The translations under genes were made by a program, and so were the position numbers. A stretch of 64,000 nucleotides of DNA from Pseudomonas denitrificans (nom. rej.). Lineage in GTDB: Bacteria > Pseudomonadota > Gammaproteobacteria > Pseudomonadales > Pseudomonadaceae. The notes under the pieces were generated by a model that was not told the DNA's origin, made no database searches, and saw only the letters and a list, made by a program, of their open reading frames with translations. The DNA lies in NCBI RefSeq assembly GCF_008807415.1, contig NZ_CP043626.1:4626501-4690500 (forward strand), written 5' to 3'. This document shows positions 1-7,397 of this stretch, one piece after another (position 1 is the first letter of the stretch; each line of letters starts with the position of its first letter).

Positions 1-1305
1 GAAAGCATCGCCGGCCTGCCAGCCCTGGAAAGCGTGCTCGGCGTCGCCGAAGCGCAGTACGTCCAGCAACTCGGCACCGCCCTGCGCACCTACCGCGACG
101 CCGTTGTCACGCTGCGCCAGAACATGGCCGCGATCGTCCAGGCGCGCAAGGAAATGACCGCCCAGGGCCAGGACATCGTCAAGATCAGCGAAAATCTCTA
201 CCAACTGCAGCTCGATCGCCGCGACGTCGAAAGCGCCAAGGCCCGCAGCCTGCAAACCCTGGTCACCCTGCTCGCGCTGGTGCTGGGCAGCATCGCCGCG
301 CTGATCATCACCCGCCAGATCACCCGCCCGCTGCACGACACCATGGCGGTGGTCGACCGCATAGCCGCCGGCGACCTGTCGCAGACCATCCAGGTCAGCC
401 GCCGCGACGAACTCGGCCGCCTGCAGCAGAGCATGCAGCGCATGAGCCAGAGCCTGCGCGAGCTGATCGGTGGCATCCGCGATGGCGTCACCCAGATCGC
501 CAGCGCCGCCGAGGAACTCTCCGCCGTCACCGAGCAGACCAGCGCCGGCGCCAACACCCAGAAGGTCGAGACCGACCAGGTCGCCACCGCCATGCACGAG
601 ATGTCCGCCACCGTGCAGGAAGTCGCGCGCAACGCCGAGCAGGCCTCCCAGGCCGCCTCCGCCGCCGACCACCAGGCCCAGGACGGCGACCGTGTGGTGA
701 ACAAGGCAGTCGAGCAGATCGAGCGCCTGGCCGAGGAAGTCGAACGCTCCGCCGAGGCCATGCAGCGCCTGGAGCAGGAGAGCGAGAAGATCGGCAAGGT
801 CATGGACGTGATCAAGTCGGTGGCCGAGCAGACCAACCTGCTGGCCCTCAACGCCGCCATCGAAGCCGCCCGCGCCGGTGAAGCGGGCCGTGGTTTCGCC
901 GTAGTCGCCGACGAAGTGCGCGGCCTGGCCCAGCGCACCCAGCAGTCCACCGAAGAGATCGAAGCCCTGGTTGCCGGCCTGCAGAGCGGTACCCGCCAGG
1001 TCTCCAGCGTCATGCTCGGCAGCCGCGAACTCACCGCCAGCAGCGTCGCCCTGAGCCGCCAGGCCGGCGAATCCCTCGGCGAGATCACCCGCACCGTCTC
1101 CAATATCCAGGCGATGAACCAGCAGATCGCCACCGCCGCCGAGGAGCAGAGCGCCGTGGCCGAAGAAATCAGCCGCAGCGTGGTGAATGTGCGCGACGTT
1201 TCCGAACAGACCGCCTCAGCCAACGAAGAAGTCGCCGCCTCCAGCGTCGAACTCGCCCGCCTGGGTGGGCAGTTGCAGACGCTGGTCAGCCACTTCCGCG
1301 TGTGA
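1..1305 (+). CDS. Methyl-accepting chemotaxis protein, 3' portion (5' end outside window)
   Basis: The reading frame is open from base 1, so the true start and most of the ligand-binding domain lie upstream. What remains is the end of a helical periplasmic sensor region, a transmembrane helix (about nt 250-312), a HAMP linker (about nt 304-462) with the usual DELGRL segment, and a long coiled-coil signalling domain. The conserved kinase-contact hairpin tip is at about nt 826-921 ([19 protein letters not shown]). Such receptors sit in the inner membrane and control CheA through CheW. The protein ends in LVSHFRV and lacks the C-terminal NWETF-type pentapeptide that tethers CheR/CheB in some receptors. 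The helical periplasmic remnant would fit an HBM or 4HB sensor, but the ligand cannot be deduced from this fragment. Confidence 0.93.
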   Translation, partial: ESIAGLPALESVLGVAEAQYVQQLGTALRTYRDAVVTLRQNMAAIVQARKEMTAQGQDIVKISENLYQLQLDRRDVESAKARSLQTLVTLLALVLGSIAALIITRQITRPLHDTMAVVDRIAAGDLSQTIQVSRRDELGRLQQSMQRMSQSLRELIGGIRDGVTQIASAAEELSAVTEQTSAGANTQKVETDQVATAMHEMSATVQEVARNAEQASQAASAADHQAQDGDRVVNKAVEQIERLAEEVERSAEAMQRLEQESEKIGKVMDVIKSVAEQTNLLALNAAIEAARAGEAGRGFAVVADEVRGLAQRTQQSTEEIEALVAGLQSGTRQVSSVMLGSRELTASSVALSRQAGESLGEITRTVSNIQAMNQQIATAAEEQSAVAEEISRSVVNVRDVSEQTASANEEVAASSVELARLGGQLQTLVSHFRV

Positions 1306-1360
1306 TGCGCAGGGGCAGGACGCGCTACCCCACCGGCGAATCATCCGGCCTGCCGGCCGG

Positions 1361-1384
1361 ATCGCGGGCATGGCCCGCTCCTGC
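1361..1384. repeat. REP-type repeat, copy 1
   Basis: The sequence ATCGCGGGCATGGCCCGCTC is an imperfect palindrome of the kind found as repetitive extragenic palindromes in Pseudomonas. Two further copies occur at 2147-2173 (opposite orientation) and 28941-28967. An adjacent ATCCGGC...GCCGGAT stem (1343-1362) extends the structure. It lies just downstream of the chemoreceptor gene and may stabilise the transcript end. Confidence 0.75.
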
Positions 1385-1410
1385 AACAGCTCCATGCCTC
1401 GCAATCCCCT

Positions 1411-1425
1411 GTAGGGCGGATAACG
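1411..1425. repeat. Half copy of the GTAGGGCG..ATAACG intergenic repeat
   Basis: GTAGGGCGGATAACG matches one arm of the larger palindromic repeats at 24434-24520 and 30192-30263. Only one arm is present, so this looks like a decayed or solo copy. Confidence 0.55.
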
Positions 1426-1465
1426 GTCAATCACCGAGAAAAGACAGTTGCTCCTACAGCGCGTT

Positions 1466-1502
1466 GTAGGAGCAGAGGGACGCCCAGTCCTTGCTCGCGA
1501 AC
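1466..1502 (+). repeat. 37-bp dispersed repeat, copy 1
   Basis: The stretch begins GTAGGAGCAGAGGGACGCCC and ends TTGCTCGCGAAC. Its reverse complement recurs at 28744-28782, with the central seven bases and one or two other positions differing. The first nine bases also form the right arm of a perfect hairpin (1450-1473). Confidence 0.6.
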
Positions 1503-1660
1503 CCGCCCGGCGGGACTACATCAATTTCCCGCCATCCTACCCCGCCCGAACCCGCCTTTTCGCAAGCTCCTGCCAGACACGGTGGATTCCCCTTCCCGCC
1601 GGGTTTTCGCTTGCTTTGACTCCGTAGAATGACGACATCTTCCCGAGCATAAGCGGCACG

Positions 1661-1762
1661 ATGCAGGAATTTTCCTGCATGTTCCACGCGGCGGGAGATT
1701 GCGACCCGGAAGTGCCGAACGGCACGGATCAAAAGACGCGAGCCCCCGGTGCGACAACACCG
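1661..1762 (+). promoter_or_regulatory. Cluster of three inverted repeats upstream of the 1802 gene
   Basis: Three perfect inverted repeats follow one another: ATGCAGGAATTTTCCTGCAT (1661-1680, 9-bp arms), GTGCCGAACGGCAC (1712-1725, 6-bp arms) and CGGTG..CACCG (1747-1762). They end 39 bases before the start codon at 1802. The arrangement could be a structured 5' leader, or an operator (the first palindrome) followed by RNA hairpins. The structures are seen directly; any regulatory role is inferred. Confidence 0.4.
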
Positions 1763-1801
1763 AAGGCCCGCTAACCACAATCAGTTAACAGGCAACTAAT
1801 C

Positions 1802-2122
1802 ATGGCTAAAACCGATGGTAATGCACCCGCACACCCCGAAAAAGACCGTTTCCTCCCCCTGGGAACCGACTCACAACACCACGCCAATCCCCGCAACGCC
1901 ACGCTCTACCTGCGCGCCGACGCCCCCGCCGAAGAACTCTACAACGCCGCCGAAGACCGCCTGAGCGCCGTCATCGACCTGCTCGGCATCCTCTCCCTCG
2001 CCACCCTCGACGCCCAGCCGCTACGCAACGTCCTGCAAATCAACCGCGCCCTCCTGCTGCTGGCCTCCGATGCCCACTCGCTGTACGAGGCAGACCACGA
2101 GCAGCGCATCAGCCACAGCTAG
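1802..2122 (+). CDS. Small Pseudomonas hypothetical protein (DUF3077/DUF6124-like)
   Basis: This 106-residue protein is soluble, with no signal peptide or membrane segment. It has a polar N-terminal 40 residues, then two helical stretches (EELYNAAEDRLSAVIDLLGIL and VLQINRALLLLASDAHSLYEA). That architecture, with a conserved 'A...L..a..lL..l..la' helix pair, resembles small proteins widespread in Pseudomonas and annotated as DUF3077/DUF6124. The assignment is from memory and is tentative; no function is known. The ATG at 1802 is preceded by a structured leader, and a REP element follows the stop codon. Confidence 0.6.
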   Translation: MAKTDGNAPAHPEKDRFLPLGTDSQHHANPRNATLYLRADAPAEELYNAAEDRLSAVIDLLGILSLATLDAQPLRNVLQINRALLLLASDAHSLYEADHEQRISHS

Positions 2123-2146
2123 TCCCCGACGCGCACGGCCCGCCCC

Positions 2147-2173
2147 TGTAGGAGCGGGCCATGCCCGCGATCC
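2147..2173. repeat. REP-type repeat, copy 2
   Basis: TGTAGGAGCGGGCCATGCCC and the following GCGATCC are the reverse complement of the copies at 1361-1384 and 28941-28967. It lies between two small genes, 25 bases after the stop at 2122. Confidence 0.75.
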
Positions 2174-2215
2174 GTCGGCGGCAGCCGACGCAAACCACCG
2201 AGGAAGCCAAACCCC

Positions 2216-2398
2216 ATGAAAGGAATCTCCCGAACCAACTGGAAGCACCTGGAAGAACTACCGGACGAAGCCATCGACACCAGCGACATACCCCAACTGC
2301 ACGAAGACTTTTTCAGCAACGCAGAACGGCGAATACCGTTAGAGCGCACCCCGGAGAGTCCCGAGCAGTTGATAAACACAGTCCCCGCCACCACCTAG
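2216..2398 (+). CDS. Small orphan protein resembling the N-terminal half of BrnA-type antitoxins
   Basis: The 60-residue product contains the pattern W..LE.LPDEAIDTSDIP.L.EDFF..AERRIPL. This pattern resembles the N-terminal segment of BrnA/CopG-like antitoxins (typically 'D.EIDTSDIPPLDE.FF..A..R.P'). The C-terminal ribbon-helix-helix part expected after it is absent: the protein ends 22 residues later with a Pro/Thr-rich tail. No BrnT-like toxin gene is adjacent; the next gene is trxC, 26 bases on. It may be a stand-alone protein of a known small family or an antitoxin remnant. A short purine-rich stretch (GAGGAAG) precedes the ATG. Confidence 0.5.
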   Translation: MKGISRTNWKHLEELPDEAIDTSDIPQLHEDFFSNAERRIPLERTPESPEQLINTVPATT

Positions 2399-2424
2399 CT
2401 CCCCATAGCCTGAGGAGCACTTCC

Positions 2425-2859
2425 ATGTCCGATTCCCTGATCATACCCTGCCCCCACTGCAACGGCCTGAACCGCGTTCCCGCCACGCGGGTGAACGATT
2501 CGCCCAGTTGCGGGCGCTGCCAGTCGCCGATCGTGCTGGATACGCCGTTCGACCTCGACGAGGCCGGCTTCGCCGCCCAGGCCAAGGGCGACCTGCCGTT
2601 GCTGGTAGACGTGTGGGCCGACTGGTGCGGGCCGTGCAAGGGCTTTGCGCCGGTGTTCGAGCAGGCCGCCGCGCGGCTGTCGGGCAAGGTGCGCCTGGCC
2701 AAGCTCGACAGCGATGCCAACCCGAACCTCTCCACGCGCCTGGGGATTCGTTCGATCCCGAGCCTGATCCTGCTGCGCAACGGCCAGGAAGTGGCGCGCC
2801 AGAGCGGCGCAATGCCGCTGCCGCAGCTGCTCGACTGGCTGTCGCGCCAGGGCATCTGA
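2425..2859 (+). CDS. trxC: Thioredoxin 2 (TrxC-type, zinc-binding)
   Basis: This cytoplasmic disulfide reductase has 144 residues, the usual size for TrxC. The N-terminal extension carries two CxxC pairs (C9/C12 and C29/C32) that bind zinc in this family. A thioredoxin fold follows, with the WCGPC active site (C68, C71) and a cis-proline segment (IRSIPSLILL). TrxC is reduced by thioredoxin reductase and is often induced by oxidative stress. The ATG at 2425 is chosen because it gives the full zinc domain and is preceded by TGAGGAGCAC, a good ribosome binding site. An in-frame extension upstream to 2161 overlaps the preceding gene and has no family match. Confidence 0.94.
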   Translation: MSDSLIIPCPHCNGLNRVPATRVNDSPSCGRCQSPIVLDTPFDLDEAGFAAQAKGDLPLLVDVWADWCGPCKGFAPVFEQAAARLSGKVRLAKLDSDANPNLSTRLGIRSIPSLILLRNGQEVARQSGAMPLPQLLDWLSRQGI

Positions 2860-2954
2860 GGGCGAGCGTTTCGGTCAATCCACGCGGTCATTGCCAGGCC
2901 GCGTGGTGCGGCTAGGCTTGGGGGCACACCCCGCCGGCGAATCGGAGCGCGCCC

Positions 2955-3398
2955 ATGCGTCATAACCTGGAATTCATCCGCCAACTCACCGAAGAGCACA
3001 TCGCCTTCGTCAAGCGCACCGGCCTCAAGGCCGAGGTGCTGGAACCGGGCCTCGTGCGCCTGCGCATGCCGCTCAAGGACAACGAGAACCACCTGCGCAA
3101 CATGTACGCCGGCGCATTGTTCACCGTGGCCGAGCTGCCCGGGGGCGTGCTGATGCTGACCAGTTTCGACGCCCGGCGCTTCTATCCCATCGTCAAGGAA
3201 GCCGGCCTGCGCTTCCTGCGCCCCGCCGCCAGCGACGTGACGGTCGAGGCACGGCTCAGTGAAGAGGACATCCAGCGTATCGGCGAAGAAGCCACGAACC
3301 TCGGCAAGGCCGAATTCGTCCTCGACCTGCAGCTGAAGGACGAAGAAGGCAACGTCGTCGCCGAAAGCCACGCCATCTATCAGCTGCGTAGCCGCTGA
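2955..3398 (+). CDS. Hotdog-fold thioesterase (PaaI/YiiD-C/DUF4442-like)
   Basis: The 147-residue protein has the single hotdog-domain pattern: an N-terminal helix, then NHLRNMYAGALFTVAELPGGVL as the central hotdog helix, and a C-terminal beta sheet (VTVEARLSEEDI, AEFVLDLQLKDEEGNVVAESHAIYQLR). It resembles the DUF4442/YiiD C-terminal thioesterases, which hydrolyse acyl-CoA or related thioesters in the cytoplasm. The acidic position in the central helix is AEL. It stands alone, with about 95 and 77 bases on either side. The substrate cannot be told from sequence. Confidence 0.75.
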   Translation: MRHNLEFIRQLTEEHIAFVKRTGLKAEVLEPGLVRLRMPLKDNENHLRNMYAGALFTVAELPGGVLMLTSFDARRFYPIVKEAGLRFLRPAASDVTVEARLSEEDIQRIGEEATNLGKAEFVLDLQLKDEEGNVVAESHAIYQLRSR

Positions 3399-3475
3399 AT
3401 CCGGGCCATTGCCCTGCATCAAGATGAAATTTCCTACGTGGCGCGACAGTGGAAGCGCCACAGAGGGAGCCCACC

Positions 3476-4285
3476 ATGTACAGGAACCTGCTCGTCGCCC
3501 ACGACCTCAGCGTCGAGGCGGATATCGCCGTACGCCGCGCCGCCCAGCTGGCCCGCCAGCACGGCGCCAGCGTCACGCTGCTGCACGTCATCGAGGAATT
3601 CTTCCCCGACCGCATGATGGCCACGGTGCGCGAAGCCGCCGAGGTGGCGCTGCGTGATGCGGCCCGCGCCAGTGACATCACCGACTACCAGCTGGTGATC
3701 CGCCAGGGCCGCGCGGCGAATACGGTCACCCAGGCCGTGCAGGAACTGAACGCCGATCTGCTGGTGATCGGCGCGCACCACCAGCAGTTGCTGGAACGCT
3801 TCGACGGCACCACCCTGGAGCGCATCGCCCGGCATTGCCGCACGCCGATCCTGCTGGCCGTGGACGAGTCCGCCAGACCTTACGCGAAGGCCCTTGCCGG
3901 TCTGGACCTGTCGCACTGCTCCTGCCAGGCCTGGCGCGCCGGTTACCGGCTGCTCGCGGCCGACGCCGAATTGCTCGCGCTCAACGCCTACCAGCCGGGC
4001 AAAAAGGCGGGGCGCGCCGACAGCCACCTGGACACCCAGCGCGAACTGCTGCGCCAGGCGCTGCAGGATGAGCGCACGCAGGTGCCGACCACAGGGCCGC
4101 AATTGCTTTGCGCAGTGCAGCAGGGCACACCCCAGCAGGCGCTGGAAACGGCATTACGCGAATGGACACCGGACCTGCTGGTGCTCGGCAGCCGCAGCCG
4201 CGGCGCCATCGAGCAGGCCATGTTGGGCAGCTCGACGCGCTATTTCCTGCGCCGGCCGCCCTGCGATGTGCTGATCAGCCAGTAA
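3476..4285 (+). CDS. Universal stress protein, tandem-domain (UspE-like)
   Basis: The protein has 269 residues and two UspA-type domains. The first (residues 1 to about 145) begins YRNLLVAHDLSVEADIAVRRA and lacks a clear ATP-binding loop. The second ends in DLLVLGSRSRGAIEQAMLGSST, which matches the G-x2-G-x9-G-S/T nucleotide-binding pattern. Tandem USPs are cytoplasmic and linked to stress survival and anaerobic or stationary growth. The start at 3476 is preferred over 3449 because it opens directly on the domain and has AGAGGGAGC just upstream. The ParA gene lies convergently, four bases beyond the stop. Confidence 0.88.
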   Translation: MYRNLLVAHDLSVEADIAVRRAAQLARQHGASVTLLHVIEEFFPDRMMATVREAAEVALRDAARASDITDYQLVIRQGRAANTVTQAVQELNADLLVIGAHHQQLLERFDGTTLERIARHCRTPILLAVDESARPYAKALAGLDLSHCSCQAWRAGYRLLAADAELLALNAYQPGKKAGRADSHLDTQRELLRQALQDERTQVPTTGPQLLCAVQQGTPQQALETALREWTPDLLVLGSRSRGAIEQAMLGSSTRYFLRRPPCDVLISQ

Positions 4286-4289
4286 GCGT

Positions 4290-5057
4290 TCAGGCTTCCA
4301 GCAGGTTGTGCAGCTCGACGAACTGCTGGGTCAGCTTGTGCCGCGGCTCGAGGAAGATCAGCGGGGTGCAGGCCTGGTGCGACTCGCGCATCTTCACCGA
4401 GCTCATCAGGTACACCGGCAGCACCGGCAGTTCCTCTTCCACCAGCTCATCCAGCAGTTGCTGCGGCAGGGTCGCGCGCGGCTGGAACTGGTTGACCACG
4501 ATGCCTTCGACTTCCAGCTCCTCGTTGTGGTCTTCCTTCAGCTCTTCGATCTCCTGCAGCAGTCCGTACAGTGCCTGGCGGGAGAAACTGTCGCAATCGA
4601 AGGGGATCAAGCAGCGATCTGCCGCGATCAGAGCGGATACCGTGTAGAAGTTCAGTGCCGGCGGCGTATCCAGGTAAATACGGTCGTAGTCTTCGGACAG
4701 CTCGTCCAGCAGTTTGCGCAGCTTGTTGATCTTGTGCTTCTGCTCGAGCTTGGGCTGCAGGTCCGCCAGCTCCGGGCTGGCCGTGACGATGTGCAGGTTG
4801 TCGAAGGGCGTCTCGTAGATGTCGACCTTGCCCTTGCGGCTGAAAGGCCCGGACGACAACGTCTGCTTGAAGAAGTCGGCGATGCCCACCGGCAGGTCCT
4901 CGCCGGTCAGGCCGGTGAGGTAATGCGTGGAATTGGCCTGGGCATCCAGGTCCACCAGCAAGGTGCGATAGCCCTCCGCTGCGCTCACTGCCGCCAGGTT
5001 GCAGGCGATGCTGGACTTGCCGACCCCGCCCTTCTGATTGAACACCACGCGCCGCAT
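4290..5057 (-). CDS. Orphan ParA-family ATPase
   Basis: This 255-residue protein belongs to the ParA/MinD deviant Walker ATPases. The P-loop KGGVGKSS with the signature first lysine is at residues 9-16, followed by [15 protein letters not shown] (Walker A') and [15 protein letters not shown] (Walker B). These ATPases position cargo on the nucleoid or membrane. No ParB or parS-like gene is adjacent, so this is not the chromosome-partition pair. The start at 5057 (MRRVVFNQ) is chosen because GGAGGG lies 7 bases upstream; a start 21 bases earlier would add MVLEGWL. The protein closely resembles what I recall of PA5028 of P. aeruginosa. Its cargo is unknown. Confidence 0.88.
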   Translation of the reverse strand: MRRVVFNQKGGVGKSSIACNLAAVSAAEGYRTLLVDLDAQANSTHYLTGLTGEDLPVGIADFFKQTLSSGPFSRKGKVDIYETPFDNLHIVTASPELADLQPKLEQKHKINKLRKLLDELSEDYDRIYLDTPPALNFYTVSALIAADRCLIPFDCDSFSRQALYGLLQEIEELKEDHNEELEVEGIVVNQFQPRATLPQQLLDELVEEELPVLPVYLMSSVKMRESHQACTPLIFLEPRHKLTQQFVELHNLLEA

Positions 5058-5238
5058 GAGCCATCCCTCCAGAACCATTCAAGACCCCGGGATTCTATGC
5101 AAAGCCCATGACAAGGGCGAGCATCCTCGCACCGAGGCTCCGCTACCGCTCGGCGGCTGACCGGATTTCATACAGTGGTTCGTCATAAAGTCGGCATTCA
5201 ATCGAGAATTGCCCTATTTCCTGCGTCAGCCCTTTTGT

Positions 5239-5254
5239 AAGCAAAGGTTTGCTT
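5239..5254. promoter_or_regulatory. Perfect palindrome, candidate operator of the APE operon
   Basis: AAGCAAAGGTTTGCTT is a perfect inverted repeat with 7-bp arms and a 2-bp centre. Its last two bases overlap the TTGACA hexamer of the predicted promoter. Its size and position suit a dimeric repressor or activator. The LysR gene at 24530 is one candidate regulator in the region, but nothing in the sequence links the two. Confidence 0.5.
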
Positions 5255-5279
5255 GACAGCAGCATGACCGGGATAATAC
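5253..5279 (+). promoter_or_regulatory. Predicted sigma-70 promoter of the aryl polyene operon
   Basis: A consensus -35 hexamer TTGACA (5253-5258) is followed after 15 bases by TAATAC (5274-5279). The spacer is shorter than the optimal 17, which would make the promoter weak or activator-dependent. No other promoter is apparent before the first gene at 5380. Confidence 0.4.
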
Positions 5280-5379
5280 CGGCCCTGCGCCATGGCACGT
5301 GTCGACGAAGCTCTTGGTGGATCAAGGAAGACCCATTAGCCGACCGGAATGCCCCGAAGGGCCCACAAGAGCTCGCAGC

Positions 5380-6096
5380 GTGATTCAATTCAATATCGAC
5401 CAGTGGAGCGCCTGGGCCCCGGGTCTGTCCACGATTGCCGACTGGCAGAGCTGGGTACGGGAAGAACGTCTTCCTGACACTGCCGCCCAGCCGGATGTCG
5501 CCTTTCTCCCCGCCATGCAACGCCGACGCCTCAGCCCCCTGGCGCGGATGGTGTTCAGTGTCGCCTGGCCGCTGGCCGACGGGCGGCCACCGATGCCACT
5601 GATCTTCGTTTCCCGCCACGGCGAAACCGGCCGGAGCCTGGAACTGCTGCGCGAGCTGGCCGTCGAACAACCACTGTCGCCGACCCAGTTCAGCCTTTCC
5701 GTGCACAACGCGGTCATTGGCCTGTGGTCGATCCTGCGGCAGGACTCCAGCGAAATGACGGCGATCGCCGGCGAACGTGACGGCTTCGAGCACGGCCTGC
5801 TGGAGGCCGCCGCACTGCTGGCCGAGGGTGCCCCGGAGGTACTGCTGGTGGTAACCGAAGAGCCGCTGCCGGAGCTGTATGCCCCCTGGGTCGACGACGT
5901 GCCCTGCCCCTACGCCGTGGCCCTGCGCCTGAAGGCTGGCAGCGAATGGTCGCTGGAACTCGCGGAAAACGGCACGGCCCTTGCTCCGCCGTCCCACCCC
6001 AATGCCCTGAGCCTGGTGCGCGCGCTGATCGAGCGCACCGGCCTGATCCACCACCCCTGGAAGAAGCGTCTATGGACCTGGCAACGCAACCACTGA
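5380..6096 (+). CDS. apeC: Aryl polyene ketosynthase-like chain-length factor (ApeC-type)
   Basis: The 238-residue protein corresponds to the N-terminal half of a beta-ketoacyl synthase fold (Ketoacyl-synt_2 type), opening with the family's characteristic WSAWAPGL. It has no active-site cysteine. In characterised APE systems a protein of this type pairs with the ApeO ketosynthase as chain-length factor. The start is taken as GTG at 5380, where the conserved domain begins; the ribosome binding site there is weak (AAGAG). An upstream ATG at 5299 would add 27 residues with no family match. The 3' end overlaps the next gene by 25 bases, starting a run of translationally linked genes. Confidence 0.8.
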   Translation: MIQFNIDQWSAWAPGLSTIADWQSWVREERLPDTAAQPDVAFLPAMQRRRLSPLARMVFSVAWPLADGRPPMPLIFVSRHGETGRSLELLRELAVEQPLSPTQFSLSVHNAVIGLWSILRQDSSEMTAIAGERDGFEHGLLEAAALLAEGAPEVLLVVTEEPLPELYAPWVDDVPCPYAVALRLKAGSEWSLELAENGTALAPPSHPNALSLVRALIERTGLIHHPWKKRLWTWQRNH

Positions 6097-6902
6097 GCAA
6101 GCGCGCCGACGCTTGGCTGTGGCGCCTGTTCGCCACCGGCCTGTGCTTCGCCCTCTTCGGTATCGGCGGTCTGCTGCTGCGGGTGCTGGTCTTCCCGCTG
6201 CTGGCGCTGCTGCCCGGCGATGCCCTGCGCCGCCGCACCCGGGCACGTCGGACGGTCAGCCGGCTGTTCTGGCTGTTCGTGCAGATCATGCAGCGCAGCG
6301 GCGTTCTCAGCTTTGAAATAGAAGGTGCGGGGGAAGTTGAAGGCATCTCGCGCCTGGGTCGGCCGGGGCAGATGGTGATCGCCAACCATCCCTCGCTGAT
6401 CGACGTGGTCTTCCTCATCGGCCTGATCCGCGACGCCAACTGCGTGGTCAAGCAGAGCCTGTTCGCCAACCCCTTCACCCGCGGTCCGGTGACGGCGGCG
6501 CAGTACATCAGCAACAACGGCAGCATGGACATGTTCGATGAGGCCGTGGACGCGTTGCAGCAGGGCCAGACCCTGATCGTCTTCCCCGAGGGCACCCGCA
6601 CCCCGCCGGGCGCGGCTCCGCAATTCCATCGCGGCGCGGCGTCCATCGCCCTGCGCGGCGCCAGCGTCATCACCCCGGTGACCATCACCGTGACCCCGAC
6701 CACCCTGACCAAGGCCGAGCCCTGGTACAGCATTCCCGCCCGCCGCGTGCATTTCCGGCTGCGCGTCGGCGACGACCTGGACCCGCAGGTCTTTGCCAGC
6801 CAGGGCCCCGCCCCGGCAGCCTCGCGCCGGCTCAATGCCTTCCTGCACCAGCATTTCATCAAGGAGCTCGCAAGAGATGAGCGATCTGCAACTGGAGATT
6901 AA
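6072..6902 (+). CDS. 1-acyl-glycerol-3-phosphate-type acyltransferase (ApeD-like)
   Basis: The 276-residue membrane-associated acyltransferase has an N-terminal hydrophobic hairpin (about residues 20-48) and the PlsC signature: the NHxxxxD box at NHPSLID (residues 105-111) and FPEGTR (171-176). In APE clusters, acyltransferases of this family are thought to help attach the polyene acid to its lipid anchor. It starts at ATG 6072, inside apeC, and ends inside the first ACP gene, so coupled translation is likely. The acceptor molecule is not evident from sequence. Confidence 0.85.
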   Translation: MDLATQPLSKRADAWLWRLFATGLCFALFGIGGLLLRVLVFPLLALLPGDALRRRTRARRTVSRLFWLFVQIMQRSGVLSFEIEGAGEVEGISRLGRPGQMVIANHPSLIDVVFLIGLIRDANCVVKQSLFANPFTRGPVTAAQYISNNGSMDMFDEAVDALQQGQTLIVFPEGTRTPPGAAPQFHRGAASIALRGASVITPVTITVTPTTLTKAEPWYSIPARRVHFRLRVGDDLDPQVFASQGPAPAASRRLNAFLHQHFIKELARDERSATGD

Positions 6903-7137
6903 ACAGCTGATCATCGACGCCCTCGGCCTCGAAGATATCGGCCCTGACGACATCGGCGCCGAAGACGCGCTGTTCGGCGACGGCCTCGGCCTGGATTCGG
7001 TCGACGCCCTGGAACTGGGCCTGGCCATCCAGAAACGCTACGGCATCAAGATCGACGCCGATGCCAAGGACACCCGCCAGCATTTCGCCAATGTGGCGAG
7101 CCTGGCGGCCTTCGTGACCGCCCAGAAAGCCGCCTGA
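6877..7137 (+). CDS. apeE: Acyl carrier protein 1 (ApeE-like)
   Basis: This is an 86-residue acidic acyl carrier protein. Ser41 in GLGLDSVDALEL is the site for the 4'-phosphopantetheine arm. It carries starter or growing chains in the cytoplasm. The ATG at 6877 is preceded by AAGGAG ten bases upstream and overlaps the acyltransferase gene by 26 bases. Two ACP genes in tandem are a hallmark of APE clusters. No phosphopantetheinyl transferase gene is found in this cluster, so activation must rely on one encoded elsewhere. Confidence 0.9.
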   Translation: MSDLQLEIKQLIIDALGLEDIGPDDIGAEDALFGDGLGLDSVDALELGLAIQKRYGIKIDADAKDTRQHFANVASLAAFVTAQKAA

Positions 7138-7148
7138 GACCGCTGACC

Positions 7149-7397
7149 ATGCAAACCCGTGAGGACATTTTCAACACCCTGCGCGACGCCCTGGTCGAGC
7201 TGTTCGAACTGGAGCCGGAGCAGATCAGCCTCGACGCCAACCTGTACCAGGACCTGGAGATCGACAGCATCGACGCCGTCGACCTGATCGACCACCTCAA
7301 GCGCCAGACCGGCAAGAAGATCGCCGCCGAGGAATTCAAGTCGGTGCGTACCGTCGGCGACGTGGTCGAAGCGGTCTATCGCCTGGCCAACCCATGA
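7149..7397 (+). CDS. apeF: Acyl carrier protein 2 (ApeF-like)
   Basis: This second ACP has 82 residues, with the prosthetic-group serine at Ser40 in LEIDSIDAVDLI. It diverges clearly from the first ACP, which fits the family division of labour between starter loading and chain elongation. Its stop overlaps the following start (ATGA at 7394-7397). Confidence 0.9.
   Translation: MQTREDIFNTLRDALVELFELEPEQISLDANLYQDLEIDSIDAVDLIDHLKRQTGKKIAAEEFKSVRTVGDVVEAVYRLANP

Larger units (their letters stand above)
1306..1801. other. Intergenic region with REP-type repeats and a structured leader
   Basis: These 496 bases hold no convincing gene. The first half carries three repeat types listed separately: a REP element, half of an 87-bp palindromic repeat and a 37-bp repeat. 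Within it GCTCCTACA (1450-1458) and TGTAGGAGC (1465-1473) form a perfect 9-bp hairpin. The second half, upstream of the small gene at 1802, contains three successive perfect inverted repeats between 1661 and 1762. Short minus-strand reading frames here have no ribosome binding site or family resemblance. Confidence 0.7.
5058..5379. promoter_or_regulatory. Divergent region between parA and the aryl polyene operon
   Basis: This 322-base region carries the promoter regions of two divergent units. The APE-facing half contains a palindrome (5239-5254) and a sigma-70-like promoter (5253-5279), both listed separately. The predicted APE leader is about 95 bases with no evident riboswitch. Upstream of 5239 the DNA is locally AT-richer than the flanking genes. 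No gene is visible. Confidence 0.6.

Noticed and set aside
1454..1780. Overlapping minus-strand reading frames (60-110 codons) in the first intergenic region
   Set aside because: They run through repeats and hairpins, have no ribosome binding sites and do not resemble known proteins.
4290..5057. Possible plasmid or prophage partition locus
   Set aside because: There is no ParB, parS cluster, replication or phage gene nearby, and similar orphan ParA genes occur in this chromosomal location in Pseudomonas.
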